Below are positions 18,804 to 27,648 of a stretch of 51,996 bases of DNA, one piece after another. The stretch covers positions 1 through 51,996 of the forward strand of contig JADMIL010000019.1 in assembly GCA_015478645.1 (NCBI GenBank). The letters run 5' to 3'. A program made the position numbers and the translations under genes. The stretch is from Candidatus Binataceae bacterium (GTDB taxonomy: Bacteria; Desulfobacterota; Binatia; Binatales; Binataceae). Within the stretch, counting starts at the first letter, position 1. Every line of letters begins with the position of its first letter. Below the pieces are notes generated by a model. The model was not told the origin of the DNA. It saw nothing but the letters and a program-made list of their open reading frames with translations, and did no database searches.

Positions 18804-19922
18804 TCAGCGATCGATCTCCGGCGCGATCACGTCAAGGCTCGCGATCAGGACGACCAGGTCGGCGATCATCAGGCCGCGGCTGAGTTTCTGAATCATGCCC
18901 ATCGCGGCGAACGATCCCGTGCGCACATGCACACGCCACGGATACGAGGTGCCGTCGCTGACCACGTACCAGCCCTGATCGCCGCGCGCACTCTCGACCC
19001 GCACCTGGCATTCTCCCGCCGCCGGCTTGAAGTTGCGCACGACCTTGGCGAGCACGGGCCCGTCGGGGATTTGCGTGAGCGCCTGGCGCAGGATGCGTGC
19101 CGATTGGGTCAGCTCGCGGATGCGCATCATGTAGCGATCCATCGCGTCGCCGATCGCGCCCCATTCGCCGCTGCCCAGCGGTATCTCGAAGTCGAACTCG
19201 GGATAGACCGAATACGGGAGGTCGCGGCGCACGTCCCAATTGACGCCCGCGGCGCGCAGGTTGGGCCCGACCAGGTTGTAGTCGATCGCGTCGGCGGGGC
19301 CGATCGCGGCGACTTTGGCCAGCCGTTCGATGCAGATCTTGTTATAGGAAAAGAGCGCGTTGAATTCGTTGACGATCGGCTCGAGGTGGTCGAGGTAGGC
19401 GAGCGCCTTGTCGCGCCATCCGGGCGGCAGGTCCCACGCGACGCCGCCGATGCGCATGTAGTTGAAGGTCAGGCGCGCGCCGCATAGCTCCTCGATCAGG
19501 TCGTTGATCATCTCGCGCTCGCGCAGCGCATGGACGAACGGCGTCATCGCGCCGATATCCATGCCCATCAGGCCGACCGTCAGCAGATGCGACGCGATGC
19601 GGTTGAACTCGGCCGCGATTACCCGGCAGTACTCGCCGCGGCGCGGCACTTCGACGCCAGCGAGCTTCTCGCAGGCCATGCCCCAGGCCTGGTTGGTGAA
19701 CATCGCGCAGACGTAGTCGACGCGATCGGTATAGGGCATGAAGCCGTGGTAGCCGACCTTCTCGGCGATCTTTTCGATCGAGCGATGCAGGTAACCGACG
19801 TCGGGAATCGCCTCGCGCATCACTTCGCCGTCCGTGCGAATCACGAAGCGCAGCACGCCGTGGGTCGAGGGATGCTGCGGACCCATATTCAGGGTCATCT
19901 CTTCGGTCCGCAGCATGCTCAT
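18804..19922 (-). CDS. nuoD: NADH-quinone oxidoreductase subunit D (49-kDa type)
   Basis: NuoD forms the quinone-reduction site with NuoB. The 372-residue protein begins with the hallmark [18 protein letters not shown] near residue 9 (including the quinone-binding His loop), then [57 protein letters not shown], and the C-terminal [16 protein letters not shown] and [16 protein letters not shown]. Its ATG overlaps the nuoC stop by four bases (19919-19922, ATGA), so C and D are separate, translationally coupled genes rather than the fused NuoCD of enterobacteria. Confidence 0.97.
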   Translation of the reverse strand: MSMLRTEEMTLNMGPQHPSTHGVLRFVIRTDGEVMREAIPDVGYLHRSIEKIAEKVGYHGFMPYTDRVDYVCAMFTNQAWGMACEKLAGVEVPRRGEYCRVIAAEFNRIASHLLTVGLMGMDIGAMTPFVHALREREMINDLIEELCGARLTFNYMRIGGVAWDLPPGWRDKALAYLDHLEPIVNEFNALFSYNKICIERLAKVAAIGPADAIDYNLVGPNLRAAGVNWDVRRDLPYSVYPEFDFEIPLGSGEWGAIGDAMDRYMMRIRELTQSARILRQALTQIPDGPVLAKVVRNFKPAAGECQVRVESARGDQGWYVVSDGTSYPWRVHVRTGSFAAMGMIQKLSRGLMIADLVVLIASLDVIAPEIDR

Positions 19923-20428
19923 TTCTTTTTCTCGTCGAGCCGGATAATCGGGCTTTCACGCACGGTCGAGATGCCGTGGTATTCGAGCGGCTCGACGAAG
20001 TCCTTGCGCAACGGCCATCCGGGCCAATCCTCGGGCATCAGGATACGCCGCATGTCGCTATGGCCGTGGAAGGTCACGCCGAGCAGGTCGTAGATCTCGC
20101 GCTCCATCCAGTTGGCGGAATTCCACACCGGCTCGACGCTCGCAAGCGCCGGCTGGTCGCGCGGCAGCCGCACCTTGATCACCGCGCCATGCCGATGGCT
20201 GTACGAGAACAGGTGGTAGACCACCTCGATCCGATCCTTGTAGTCCACGCCGCTTTGATTGTTGAGACAGTCCATCGCAAGCGCGGCGTCGTCGCGCAGG
20301 AACCCGCAAATCGCGGCGATCGCATGGGGATCAACCACCGCATACGGGTCCGCCCGCTTCTCGACGATCTCGACCACCTGGTCCGGGAACCGCGCCCGCA
20401 CCAGCGCGTAGATTTCCGCCGCCTCCAT
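19919..20428 (-). CDS. nuoC: NADH-quinone oxidoreductase subunit C (30-kDa type)
   Basis: NuoC is a peripheral-arm subunit that packs against NuoD. At 169 residues it has the family core: [40 protein letters not shown], and [20 protein letters not shown] with [11 protein letters not shown]. It begins one base after the nuoB stop and overlaps nuoD by four bases. Nothing unusual is seen apart from the compact length. Confidence 0.95.
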   Translation of the reverse strand: MEAAEIYALVRARFPDQVVEIVEKRADPYAVVDPHAIAAICGFLRDDAALAMDCLNNQSGVDYKDRIEVVYHLFSYSHRHGAVIKVRLPRDQPALASVEPVWNSANWMEREIYDLLGVTFHGHSDMRRILMPEDWPGWPLRKDFVEPLEYHGISTVRESPIIRLDEKKK

Positions 20429-20429
20429 C

Positions 20430-20936
20430 TCAGGCCTGCGCCGTGCTGTCGGCCCGCGGCGCGCGCGCCAGCCAGCGTTCGGCCATGATCTTCTCTTGCA
20501 GCTTGAGCAGGCCCTCGGTCAGGGCCTCGGGGCGCGGCGGGCATCCGGGCACATAAACATCGACCGGCAGGATCTTGTCGACGCCGTCGCAGACCGAGTA
20601 GGCCAGCTGGAACAGGCCGCCGCAATTCGCGCAACTGCCCATCGAGATAACGTACTTGGGGTCGGGCATCTGGTCGTAAAGCAGGCGCGTGCGCAGCGCC
20701 ATCTTGAGGGTCAGCGTCCCCGCGATGATCATGAGGTCAGACTGGCGGGCCGAGGCGCGCGGCGTGGCTCCGAAGCGTTCGATATCGGCGCGCGGGCCGC
20801 CGGTATGCATCAATTCGATCGCGCAGCAGGCGAGGCCAAAGAGCATGTACCAGATGCTCGACTTGCGCATCCAGTTGATCATCTCGTCAGTCCTGGTGGT
20901 CAGGACATAGTCGGGGAGCGTGTTCAGCAGCGGCAT
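20430..20936 (-). CDS. nuoB: NADH-quinone oxidoreductase subunit B (cluster N2)
   Basis: NuoB holds the terminal [4Fe-4S] cluster N2 that reduces quinone. The four ligands are visible: the tandem cysteines in [13 protein letters not shown], the Cys of [11 protein letters not shown], and the Cys of [11 protein letters not shown]. The 168-residue protein starts [20 protein letters not shown]. It follows nuoA by 19 bases. The C-terminal ~20 residues are variable in the family. Confidence 0.97.
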   Translation of the reverse strand: MPLLNTLPDYVLTTRTDEMINWMRKSSIWYMLFGLACCAIELMHTGGPRADIERFGATPRASARQSDLMIIAGTLTLKMALRTRLLYDQMPDPKYVISMGSCANCGGLFQLAYSVCDGVDKILPVDVYVPGCPPRPEALTEGLLKLQEKIMAERWLARAPRADSTAQA

Positions 20937-20955
20937 GAGGAAACCTCAGCGACGA

Positions 20956-21342
20956 CTACTCAGGCACGTTTTTGATCCATTCCAGGTCGCGTTTGGCCCA
21001 CACGTAGATCAGGCCGACGAACAGTATCAGCAGGAAGATCAGAATCTCGCTGAGCGCGTAAAGCCGGCGCCCCGATCGCACCCACTCGAGATAGACCGCG
21101 GCGATCGGATAGACGAAGGCGACCTCGACCTCGAAAATCACGAAGACCAGCGCGATCAGATAAAAGCGGACGTTGAAATTTATCCAGGCCTGACCGGTCG
21201 GCGGCTCGCCGCATTCGTACGGCATCAGCTTGCGCGCGAACGGGTTGCGCGGCGCGAGCAGCTTCTGCAAACCGATCAGCCCCGCCATCATCAGCAGGGC
21301 GATGATCGTCAGGGCGAGGGGTACGGCAAAGTTGAAATACAT
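20956..21342 (-). CDS. nuoA: NADH-quinone oxidoreductase subunit A
   Basis: First gene of the nuo operon; a small complex I subunit with three transmembrane helices, 128 residues. The loop LMPYECGEPPTGQAWINFNV and the second helix RFYLIALVFVIFEVEVAFVY (with its conserved acidic residues) are diagnostic. A promoter-like TTGACA/TACATC pair lies just upstream (21360-21388). No nuoE, nuoF or nuoG precedes it; the next gene on this strand is an unrelated zinc-ribbon protein. Confidence 0.96.
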   Translation of the reverse strand: MYFNFAVPLALTIIALLMMAGLIGLQKLLAPRNPFARKLMPYECGEPPTGQAWINFNVRFYLIALVFVIFEVEVAFVYPIAAVYLEWVRSGRRLYALSEILIFLLILFVGLIYVWAKRDLEWIKNVPE

Positions 21343-21359
21343 CCGACAGACTCGTCCCT

Positions 21360-21388
21360 GATGTAATTTGCGCTAATAGAACTGTCAA
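21360..21388 (-). promoter_or_regulatory. Candidate promoter of the nuo operon
   Basis: On the minus strand a perfect TTGACA (21383-21388) is followed after 17 bases by TACATC (21360-21365), a 3/6 match to TATAAT. Transcription would start about 10 bases above the nuoA ATG at 21342. The region is clearly more AT-rich than its surroundings. This is a consensus match by eye, so it stays moderate. Confidence 0.45.
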
Positions 21389-21484
21389 CCGTGGCTTCTA
21401 ATGCTCATCGGCGGGCCGCGACGGTCCGGCCGCCGCAAGTGCGCCACGCGCGTATAAATTCCGCATGTCCGTGCGGCGGCGGCG

Positions 21485-21754
21485 TTACTTATGCGCCAGA
21501 TTATCCATGATTTTCACGATGGTATCCCAATCGAGCCACGCGCCGTGGCGCTCCGGACAGACCATCCCGCCAAGCGCCGCGGCATGATCGGCCGCCAGCG
21601 TCACGCCGCATTCCGGACAGGCGACGGTCTTGGCGCGCTTCTCGCGCAGTTTCGCCAGCAACTGCTCGTCGTTCCGATGCGCCCATTCGTTCTCGCGCGC
21701 CGCCTCGACGTCATGCAGTTTATCACCGAATTTATCTTTCTCTCCGCTGCTCAT
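21485..21754 (-). CDS. Small zinc-ribbon protein (zf-TFIIB-like)
   Basis: This 89-residue, mostly charged protein has a C-terminal ribbon: CPECGVTLAADHAAALGGMV, then CPERHGAWLDWDTIVKIMDN. The CxxC plus Cys/His pair and the GAWLDW ending match the zf-TFIIB type (CPxC...GGxxxxxCPxCxGxWLD), with the fourth ligand His instead of Cys. The N-terminal half is a predicted charged helix (KDKFGDKLHDVEAARENEWA). AAAGGAA lies seven bases before the ATG. Function unknown; such proteins are usually described only as zinc-binding. Confidence 0.7.
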   Translation of the reverse strand: MSSGEKDKFGDKLHDVEAARENEWAHRNDEQLLAKLREKRAKTVACPECGVTLAADHAAALGGMVCPERHGAWLDWDTIVKIMDNLAHK

Positions 21755-21812
21755 AACATTCCTTTCGCCGCGCCTTGCGCCACTCGCGGGCTCCGGCGCC
21801 GCATGCGCGTGC

Positions 21813-22148
21813 TCAGATCATGTCCTTGATGAGTTTCCCGGTGCGCGCCTTTTCGACCGTTTCATCGAATTTAGGCCCCAGGTTCACGCCCATCTGCTGA
21901 GCGCGCTTTTTGGCCCACATGCCGACGTTGCGCGAATCGCTGTAGTACGCGTCGTCACGCGGCGCCGCCGTATCGAAGTTCGCCAGCCGCGACGATTCGC
22001 TTGCCACCACCGCAAACGACGACATGACGCGCCGCGTACGTCCCGATCCGCACGTCGGGCAGGCCGGCCGCGCCTTGCGCCGAACGCCCAGCATCACGTG
22101 CGACGCCACCCGGCCGCACGCGGCGCATTCGTATTCGTAGATCGGCAT
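21813..22148 (-). CDS. FmdB-type zinc-ribbon protein
   Basis: The ATG at 22148 starts MPIYEYECAACGRVASHVML, the typical FmdB N-terminus, with a second CxxC in CPTCGSGRTRRVMSSFAVVA. The 111-residue protein then continues with an uncharacterised helical tail ending GKLIKDMI. FmdB family proteins are named after a putative regulator of formamidase/amidase genes, but their role is generally unknown. The open frame extends 89 codons upstream without family resemblance. It follows the zinc-ribbon/membrane-protein group on the same strand. Confidence 0.85.
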   Translation of the reverse strand: MPIYEYECAACGRVASHVMLGVRRKARPACPTCGSGRTRRVMSSFAVVASESSRLANFDTAAPRDDAYYSDSRNVGMWAKKRAQQMGVNLGPKFDETVEKARTGKLIKDMI

Positions 22149-22267
22149 ACCTGGTTTGAGGATAGTCGAGCGGTCCGGGATCGGCAATTCATTGATCACG
22201 CCAGGCGCGCCCCGCGACCACGCGTTCCGCGCAGCGCTTCGGGCCAACGTCGCGTTAACGAACCCGA

Positions 22268-22495
22268 TCAGGAAAAGCGCCGGCCGCCGAGCCACGGCGA
22301 GACAATCGAACTGCCGGCGAAGAAGACCACGCCAATCGCGAGCACGGCAACCCCGGTGACAATCCACCAGCCCATCGCCCACTTCACGCCGAGCACGATC
22401 ATCACCACGCCCCACAGCGGCAAAAGTAGCGAGACCGCCAGACGCAGGACAAAGCTGACGCCGCGTTCCATCGGGCTGAAGCCTTGATTGGCCAT
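22268..22495 (-). CDS. Small two-helix membrane protein, unknown function
   Basis: From ATG 22495 (GAGGATT upstream) it is 75 residues: a short polar N-terminus, two hydrophobic helices (VSFVLRLAVSLLLPLWGVVM and WWIVTGVAVLAIGVVFFAG), and a short basic tail. It sits between the glycosyltransferase gene and the FmdB-type gene in one orientation, so it may share their transcript. I recognise no named family. Confidence 0.6.
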   Translation of the reverse strand: MANQGFSPMERGVSFVLRLAVSLLLPLWGVVMIVLGVKWAMGWWIVTGVAVLAIGVVFFAGSSIVSPWLGGRRFS

Positions 22496-22565
22496 TGAAT
22501 CCTCAAGCCTCGCGTCCCGGCGCGCGCGGTGCGCTTCGCGGTCCGGGATCATTGGTGCGATGGGT

Positions 22566-24377
22566 CTATTTAGCCAACGGCGCGGGCGCGGGCAAACCGT
22601 CGGGCGCCGCCGCCGGTGCAGCGAGCGCGGGAATCAGGTAGAGGGTCGGCGCGGCGCCGCCCATCGCCGACGACGAGAACTCGGCGAACGCGGCGCTGCG
22701 TACCGCCGGGGCCAGCCGGAGCAGTTCGCTCGGCCGGGCGACCAGGTAGACCTCGCGGCCCGCCGGGGCACCGTGCCGCGCGATCTCGCGGGGCAGCGCT
22801 GGCACCCTCGCGCCATAGTCCCAGGCGAACTCGGGATCGTCATAAGCGACGTACACGGGCGCATCGCCCACGTGCTCCTTGACCGCTTGCGCGAACGGAC
22901 GGAGGCTCCGCGTCCGCGCCTCGGCCGGCCGCAGCACCGCCGTCCACAGGGTCACCGCGGCCAGACACAGCAGCGCGAGCCCAGCCCCGGTCGCGAGCGG
23001 ACGGCGCCGCGCGAGACCCGCAAACACGGTCACCGATCCGGCGACCACGGCAGCCACCATCAACGCAAACGGCGGCGCCATCCGGGTCACGCCAGCGGCA
23101 AAGAGCGCCGCGAACGTCGCGTCGCTGGACTGCAAATGTGCCACGATCGACTTCGGCAGCGCGCCGCCGGCACCGATCGCAAAGACCGCGGCGACCGCGA
23201 CGCTCGCGCCGGCCGCAATTACGCCGCTTGCCCAGTCGCGCAGCCGGGCGACCGTCGCGGCGTGCGGACGTTCGCCATCGATCGCGCCGCAGAACAGTCC
23301 CGCGAACAGGATCGCCAGCGGCGGAATCGCCGGCAAAATATAATCGTCGCGCTTGGCGCTGGCCGCCGAAAACAGCACCACCACCGCCAGCACCAGCGCC
23401 AGTTGATAGACCATCGCGGCGCGTGCGCGGGCTGTGAACGCGCGGCCGGCAAACGCCGTCGCGAGCGCCGGCAGCAGCAGTGCCAGCGGCATGATCGCGC
23501 CAATCAGTCGCGCCACGATGTAGTAAATCGGGCGCGCCGCTTCGCCTGTGCCGCCCATGCTGGCGGGCATAAAATGGCCAAAATTTTCGTCGACGAACAC
23601 TCCGCCGATCGCGCTCGCGCGGCCCGCAATGAAGGCCGGCAGGTACCACGCCGCCGCGATCGCAATCGCGATCGCGAGGGCGATCCACGGCCACGCGCGC
23701 GCCGCCAGCCGCATCGGATTGGCCCCCTCCATCAAGCGATAGAGGACTGCCGCGAGCGCGATCAGCACGGCGACCACCGGACCCTTGGTCAGCAGGCCAA
23801 GCCCGATCAGCACACCGGCCAGCAGCGTGCGCCGACGCCCCGTCGCACCGTCGAGCAGCGGACGCATGGTCCGCCACGCGCCCATCAGGATCAGCGTCAT
23901 GAGCATGTCGGTCAGCGCGACCGTTGCGCGCGCGGCAAAGCCGTACAGCCCGAGCAGAATAGCCAGCGCGAGCCATCCGCCGGCCGCGCCGAGATCGGTG
24001 GCCGCCCAGTCCATTACGATCGCCGCGACCGCCGCCCCGGCAATCAGCGACGGCGTCCGCGCGCCGATCTCGTCGATCGGTGCGCCGCGCAGCTCCACGC
24101 CGATCGCGCCCAGCCAATAAAACAGCGGCGGCTTGCGCTCGACAAAGCCATAGTAATCGAGCGGCAACAGCCAGTTGCCGTGCTGCACGATATCGACCAC
24201 CCACTGCGCCGATTGGGTTTCGGCATCTTTCGTAAACGGCGCCGAGATGCCCGGTGCGAGGATCGCAATCGCGATCGCGAAGGCCGCGGCGAATGCGGCG
24301 GCGCGCCGCCCTGCGCTCCGTGCGGCGGGCGCATTCGCGCCACGGTCAGCCGTCGTCATCGCCGCGGGAGAGGCCAT
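22566..24377 (-). CDS. PMT/ArnT-type glycosyltransferase (GT39/GT83-like)
   Basis: This is a large integral membrane enzyme expected to transfer a sugar from a polyprenyl-phosphate donor to lipid or protein. After an Arg/Ala-rich N-terminus the first helix is followed by the catalytic acidic loop PFTKDAETQSAQWVVDIVQH, then NWLLPLDYYGFVERKPPLFY, the classic ArnT-family KPPLFYWL motif. About a dozen hydrophobic segments follow and a soluble C-terminal region (about residues 450-600). Starts at 24419 (11-base overlap with the asparaginase stop), 24377 and 24359 are all possible; I use 24377 (603 residues). Two transmembrane helices are written with (GCGATC)-type repeats. Acceptor unknown. Confidence 0.82.
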   Translation of the reverse strand: MASPAAMTTADRGANAPAARSAGRRAAAFAAAFAIAIAILAPGISAPFTKDAETQSAQWVVDIVQHGNWLLPLDYYGFVERKPPLFYWLGAIGVELRGAPIDEIGARTPSLIAGAAVAAIVMDWAATDLGAAGGWLALAILLGLYGFAARATVALTDMLMTLILMGAWRTMRPLLDGATGRRRTLLAGVLIGLGLLTKGPVVAVLIALAAVLYRLMEGANPMRLAARAWPWIALAIAIAIAAAWYLPAFIAGRASAIGGVFVDENFGHFMPASMGGTGEAARPIYYIVARLIGAIMPLALLLPALATAFAGRAFTARARAAMVYQLALVLAVVVLFSAASAKRDDYILPAIPPLAILFAGLFCGAIDGERPHAATVARLRDWASGVIAAGASVAVAAVFAIGAGGALPKSIVAHLQSSDATFAALFAAGVTRMAPPFALMVAAVVAGSVTVFAGLARRRPLATGAGLALLCLAAVTLWTAVLRPAEARTRSLRPFAQAVKEHVGDAPVYVAYDDPEFAWDYGARVPALPREIARHGAPAGREVYLVARPSELLRLAPAVRSAAFAEFSSSAMGGAAPTLYLIPALAAPAAAPDGLPAPAPLAK

Positions 24378-24408
24378 CGCAGAGCGGATCCGCGCCGGAC
24401 CGCCGGCG

Positions 24409-25482
24409 CTACTTGCCATGCCGCGCGCCGCTCGCGGCGCCGCCGATAGCGATCGGATCGGGCAGGCGATGGCGCACGCCACCGGCCGTGTCGAACAGCG
24501 CCGTGTCCATTGCCGCCGCATTATGCGCGTAGCCGAGATGGCCAAAGGCATCGACAATGATCACGCCGGCCTGCGCCCCGGTTGCCGCATGGATCTCGGT
24601 GATCGCACGTTCGGCCGCCACCTGCACCGGCATCCGCGAAACCGCCGCCACGGCCTCGCGGCACAGCGCCAGGCGCATGATCGCCTCGCCCGCGCCGGTC
24701 GCCGAGGCCGCACCGCGGGTCGTCGCAAAAAGCCCCGCGCCAATCAGCGCCGAGTCGCCGATCCGCCCCGGCAGCTTGCCGGGATAGCCGCCCGTCGAGG
24801 TCGCCGCGGCAATCTCGCCGTGCGCATCGACCGCGACCGCGCCCACCGTGCCGTGACGTTCCGCCTCAAGGCCGTCGTCCGGCGCCGCCTCGTCCGCCGC
24901 TGCCAGCGATTGATCGCGCGTCGCCAGCCAACGCTCGCGCGCCCGCTGGCTGACCAGGCTTTCGGCGCGGCACAGCGGAATTCCCGCTTGCCGCGCCAGC
25001 CGCTCGGCGCCGGCTCCGCCCATCAGCAGATGCGGCGTGTGTTCCATCACCGCGCGCGCGAGCAGGATCGGATTGCGCACGCGGCTGACCATCACCACGC
25101 CGCCCGCACGCACCTCGCCCGCAGCCATCCGCTCGGCCGCATCATGCTCCGCCGCGGTCCGCGATCGCGCGCCGTTGTACGCGGCCGCCGCGCCCTTTGC
25201 CCGCACCGCCGACATCACCGCGGCGTCCATCTCGACGCGCCCGGCGGTGGTCAGCAGCGAGCCGTAGCCGGCGTTGAACAGGGCATCATCCTCGAGCGCC
25301 ACGATCGTCGCGACCACCGCGTCGAGCGCCGATCCGCCGCCGCGCAGGATTGCCGCGCCGCGCGCCACCGCCGCGAGCATCCCGCGCCGGCGCGCCACGC
25401 GCTCGGCCGCCGGCGCGCGGCCACCTGCTCCGCCATGGGCGATCAGCGCCGGAGAAATCGGAACGCGCCGCGCCGGATTCAT
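24409..25482 (-). CDS. Isoaspartyl peptidase/L-asparaginase (Ntn-hydrolase)
   Basis: This N-terminal-nucleophile hydrolase cleaves itself at a Gly-Thr bond and then removes isoaspartyl residues from peptides or hydrolyses asparagine. The 357-residue protein shows ALIAHGGAGGRAP at the start, DAVVATIVALEDDALFNAGYG, and the cleavage site HGTVGAVAVDAHGEIAAATS, whose Thr becomes the nucleophile, followed by GGYPGKLPGRIGDSALIGAG. Its ATG overlaps the stop of the upstream methyltransferase by four bases (25479-25482), so the two are translationally coupled. It is somewhat longer than the bacterial IaaA type. Confidence 0.92.
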   Translation of the reverse strand: MNPARRVPISPALIAHGGAGGRAPAAERVARRRGMLAAVARGAAILRGGGSALDAVVATIVALEDDALFNAGYGSLLTTAGRVEMDAAVMSAVRAKGAAAAYNGARSRTAAEHDAAERMAAGEVRAGGVVMVSRVRNPILLARAVMEHTPHLLMGGAGAERLARQAGIPLCRAESLVSQRARERWLATRDQSLAAADEAAPDDGLEAERHGTVGAVAVDAHGEIAAATSTGGYPGKLPGRIGDSALIGAGLFATTRGAASATGAGEAIMRLALCREAVAAVSRMPVQVAAERAITEIHAATGAQAGVIIVDAFGHLGYAHNAAAMDTALFDTAGGVRHRLPDPIAIGGAASGARHGK

Positions 25483-26282
25483 TGTGAAAGGCGGCTCGCC
25501 CACAGCAACAGCCGGCGGAAAGTAAACGTCAGCGCGCCCCGCGTGCCATAGGCGGTTTCGAGGCGCGCCGTCAGTTCGGCCAAAAATTCGTCTTCATCCG
25601 CCGACCCGATGCGCTCGAGATACGGCCGCAATGCCGTCGCGCGGCTCCATTCGACGATCTCGGCCGGACTCGCCATCGGATGGTGAAACGTATGGTAATG
25701 GCAATCGATGCCGACGTAGCCAATCGCGCTGAGCATCGCGCTATATTCTCCGGGCGGGCGCACTCGATGCCGCGACGGGGTCTCGACCGCGCCCAGCGCC
25801 GCGCGCCAACGGGCTTCGGCGGCTAGCGCATGAATCGCCACCTGCGCCGTCTCGAGGTCGTTGGCCGGCATCTGGACGACCAGCCGGCCGCCGGGCCGCA
25901 GCGCGCGCCAGCACGCCGCGAGCACCCCCCGATGGTCCGCGACCCATTGCAGCGCGGCGTTGGAGAAGATGATCGTATACGCGCCGTCGGCCTCGAACGC
26001 GCCGATATCGCCGATCGCGAAACTGACCCGCGACTTCAAATCGGCGCCGAGCGTCGCACGCAACTTGATCGCCCGATCGATCATCGCGCGCGACGAATCC
26101 ATTCCCACCACCCGGCCGCCTGCGCTCGCCCGCGCCAGATCGACCGTGTTCTCGCCGGTGCCGCAGCCCAGATCGATGATCCGTTCGTCCGGCCCCGGCG
26201 CCAGGCGCGCCAGAATCGTCGCGAAGGGCTCCGCGCGGTAGCGGCGAAAGCGGTTGTATAGTTCGGGATCCCAGTCAGCCAT
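25479..26282 (-). CDS. SAM-dependent methyltransferase, trans-aconitate 2-methyltransferase-like
   Basis: This 267-residue class I methyltransferase begins MADWDPELYNRFRRYRAEPF, which matches Tam, the enzyme that methylates trans-aconitate. Motif I is IIDLGCGTGENTVDLA, motif II is VVGMDSSRAMIDRA, and the post-motif stretches IIFSNAALQWVADHRGVL, RALRPGGRLVVQMPAND, and YHTFHHPM with EIVEWSRATALRPYL fit Tam closely. The frame stays open for a further ~420 codons upstream, but that part is antisense to the aldo/keto reductase. No clear ribosome site is visible. It overlaps the isoaspartyl peptidase by four bases. Confidence 0.88.
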   Translation of the reverse strand: MADWDPELYNRFRRYRAEPFATILARLAPGPDERIIDLGCGTGENTVDLARASAGGRVVGMDSSRAMIDRAIKLRATLGADLKSRVSFAIGDIGAFEADGAYTIIFSNAALQWVADHRGVLAACWRALRPGGRLVVQMPANDLETAQVAIHALAAEARWRAALGAVETPSRHRVRPPGEYSAMLSAIGYVGIDCHYHTFHHPMASPAEIVEWSRATALRPYLERIGSADEDEFLAELTARLETAYGTRGALTFTFRRLLLWASRLSQ

Positions 26283-26422
26283 CGCGTCACTCGGAAGTCC
26301 GCAGACCTCTGCGAGCATAGGGTGCGCGTGATGCGCGGACAAGGCGCGCCAGCGATTGGTCGCGGCGCGACGCCTCAAGCGCGACGCGGACTGGCCGCGT
26401 GACCTTGACAAGGCCTGCTCGT

Positions 26423-26452
26423 TTGGCGGATTTTTTGTCTGCACTTTAACAT
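26423..26452 (+). promoter_or_regulatory. Possible promoter of the aldo/keto reductase
   Basis: TTGGCG (26423-26428), an 18-base spacer and TAACAT (26447-26452) match the housekeeping consensus 4/6 at each box, inside an AT-rich island (26428-26456) in GC-rich surroundings. It lies about 100 bases before the start codon. A perfect TTGACA at 26405-26410 has no partner at the right distance. Confidence 0.28.
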
Positions 26453-26555
26453 TATGCGCGGCGCATTTTTCACCCGCGGCGCGCCCATCACCCCCGTAGC
26501 ACGGCGCGATCGGCGCTTTGATGCGCGGTGCGCACGGCGCCGAATTGGAGCAACC

Positions 26556-27584
26556 ATGCAGTACACGAAGCTCGGCAAAACCGGAATCACCGTCTCGCGC
26601 CTGTGCCTGGGATGCATGACCTATGGCGGCGGCGAGCAGCCGCCATGGGCGATGCGCCGCGACTGGGCGCTCGGCGCCGACGAGGCGCGCGGCCATTTCG
26701 GCGCCGCGCTCGAAGCTGGCGTCAATTTTTTCGACACGGCCGACGTCTATTCGGTCGGCGCGAGCGAAGAGATCACCGGCCGCTGGCTCAATGAGATGGC
26801 CTCGCGCGACGACATCGTCGTCGCCACCAAGGTCCACGGCGCGATGGGCCAGGGGCCGAACCGCCGCGGCCTTAGCCGCAAGCACATTATCGAGGCCTGC
26901 GAAAATTCGCTGCGCCGCCTGCGCATGGACTACATCGACCTCTACCAGATCCATCGCTGGGACTTCTCGACCCCGATCGAGGAGACCCTCGAAGCGCTCG
27001 ACACGCTCGTGCGCAGCGGCAAGGTTCGCTACCTCGGCGCGAGCAGCATGGCCGCCTGGCAATTCTCCAAGGCCCTGTATACCGCCCGCGAGCACGGCTG
27101 GCAGCGCTTCATCTCGATGCAAAATCACTACAATCTGATCTATCGCGAGGAAGAGCGCGAGATGATCCCGCTGTGCGTCGACCAGGGCGTGGCGCTCATT
27201 CCATGGAGCCCGCTGGCGCGCGGCTTCCTCGCCAGCAAGCGCAAGCGCGAAGGCGGCGACGCCGCTACGCTGCGCTCGCGCACCGACGAATTCGGCAAGA
27301 GCCTCTATCGCGACGAATCCGACTTCGCCGTCGCCGACGCGCTCGAGCAGGTCGCCCAGGCGCGCGGCGTCTCGCCGACCCAGGTCGCTTGCGCGTGGAT
27401 CCTGCAGGCGCCCGGCGTGACCTCGCCGATTATCGGCGCGACCAAGCTCGCCCAGCTTGAGGAGTTGTTCGCCTCGGTCGATCTCAAGCTCACCGCCGAG
27501 GAAGTCGCGCTGATGGAAAAGCCCTACCGGCCCCATCCGATCCTCGGGCACGAACAGCCCCGGGCCGGACGCATGGCCGGATAG
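26556..27584 (+). CDS. Aldo/keto reductase
   Basis: This NADPH-dependent (βα)8-barrel oxidoreductase acts on an unknown carbonyl. The ATG at 26556 has TTGGAG upstream and matches family starts (MQYTKLGKTGITVSRLCLGC); the frame opens earlier at 26454. The catalytic tetrad is present: Asp and Tyr in FFDTADVYSVGASEE, Lys in VATKVHGAMG, and His in LYQIHRWDFSTP. Further AKR landmarks are GKVRYLGASSMAAWQF, QNHYNLIYREEEREMI and PLARGFLASKRKRE, with IIGATKLAQLEEL at the cofactor end. At 342 residues it resembles the YghZ/YajO/Tas-like group. It diverges from the Tam-like gene and converges on the aminopeptidase. Confidence 0.93.
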   Translation: MQYTKLGKTGITVSRLCLGCMTYGGGEQPPWAMRRDWALGADEARGHFGAALEAGVNFFDTADVYSVGASEEITGRWLNEMASRDDIVVATKVHGAMGQGPNRRGLSRKHIIEACENSLRRLRMDYIDLYQIHRWDFSTPIEETLEALDTLVRSGKVRYLGASSMAAWQFSKALYTAREHGWQRFISMQNHYNLIYREEEREMIPLCVDQGVALIPWSPLARGFLASKRKREGGDAATLRSRTDEFGKSLYRDESDFAVADALEQVAQARGVSPTQVACAWILQAPGVTSPIIGATKLAQLEELFASVDLKLTAEEVALMEKPYRPHPILGHEQPRAGRMAG

Positions 27585-27648
27585 GCGGCACGCATCGAGT
27601 TCGCAATCGATCTACGGAAGAACTTAAAGTAACACTTGATAATCGCGG

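Noticed and set aside
17655-19487. 610-codon plus-strand frame over nuoH and nuoD
   Set aside because: Antisense to two complete complex I genes; no domain seen.
22488-24449. 653-codon plus-strand frame over the glycosyltransferase
   Set aside because: Antisense to a gene with a clear catalytic loop and KPPLFYWL motif; translation is low complexity.
26405-26410. Perfect TTGACA as a promoter of the aldo/keto reductase
   Set aside because: No TATAAT-like box 15-19 bases downstream on that strand; the better-spaced TTGGCG/TAACAT pair is listed instead with low confidence.
26283-27551. Very long minus-strand open frame continuing upstream of the Tam-like gene
   Set aside because: It is exactly antisense to the aldo/keto reductase, whose catalytic residues are all intact, and its translation has no recognisable domain. 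High-GC codon use leaves antisense frames open.
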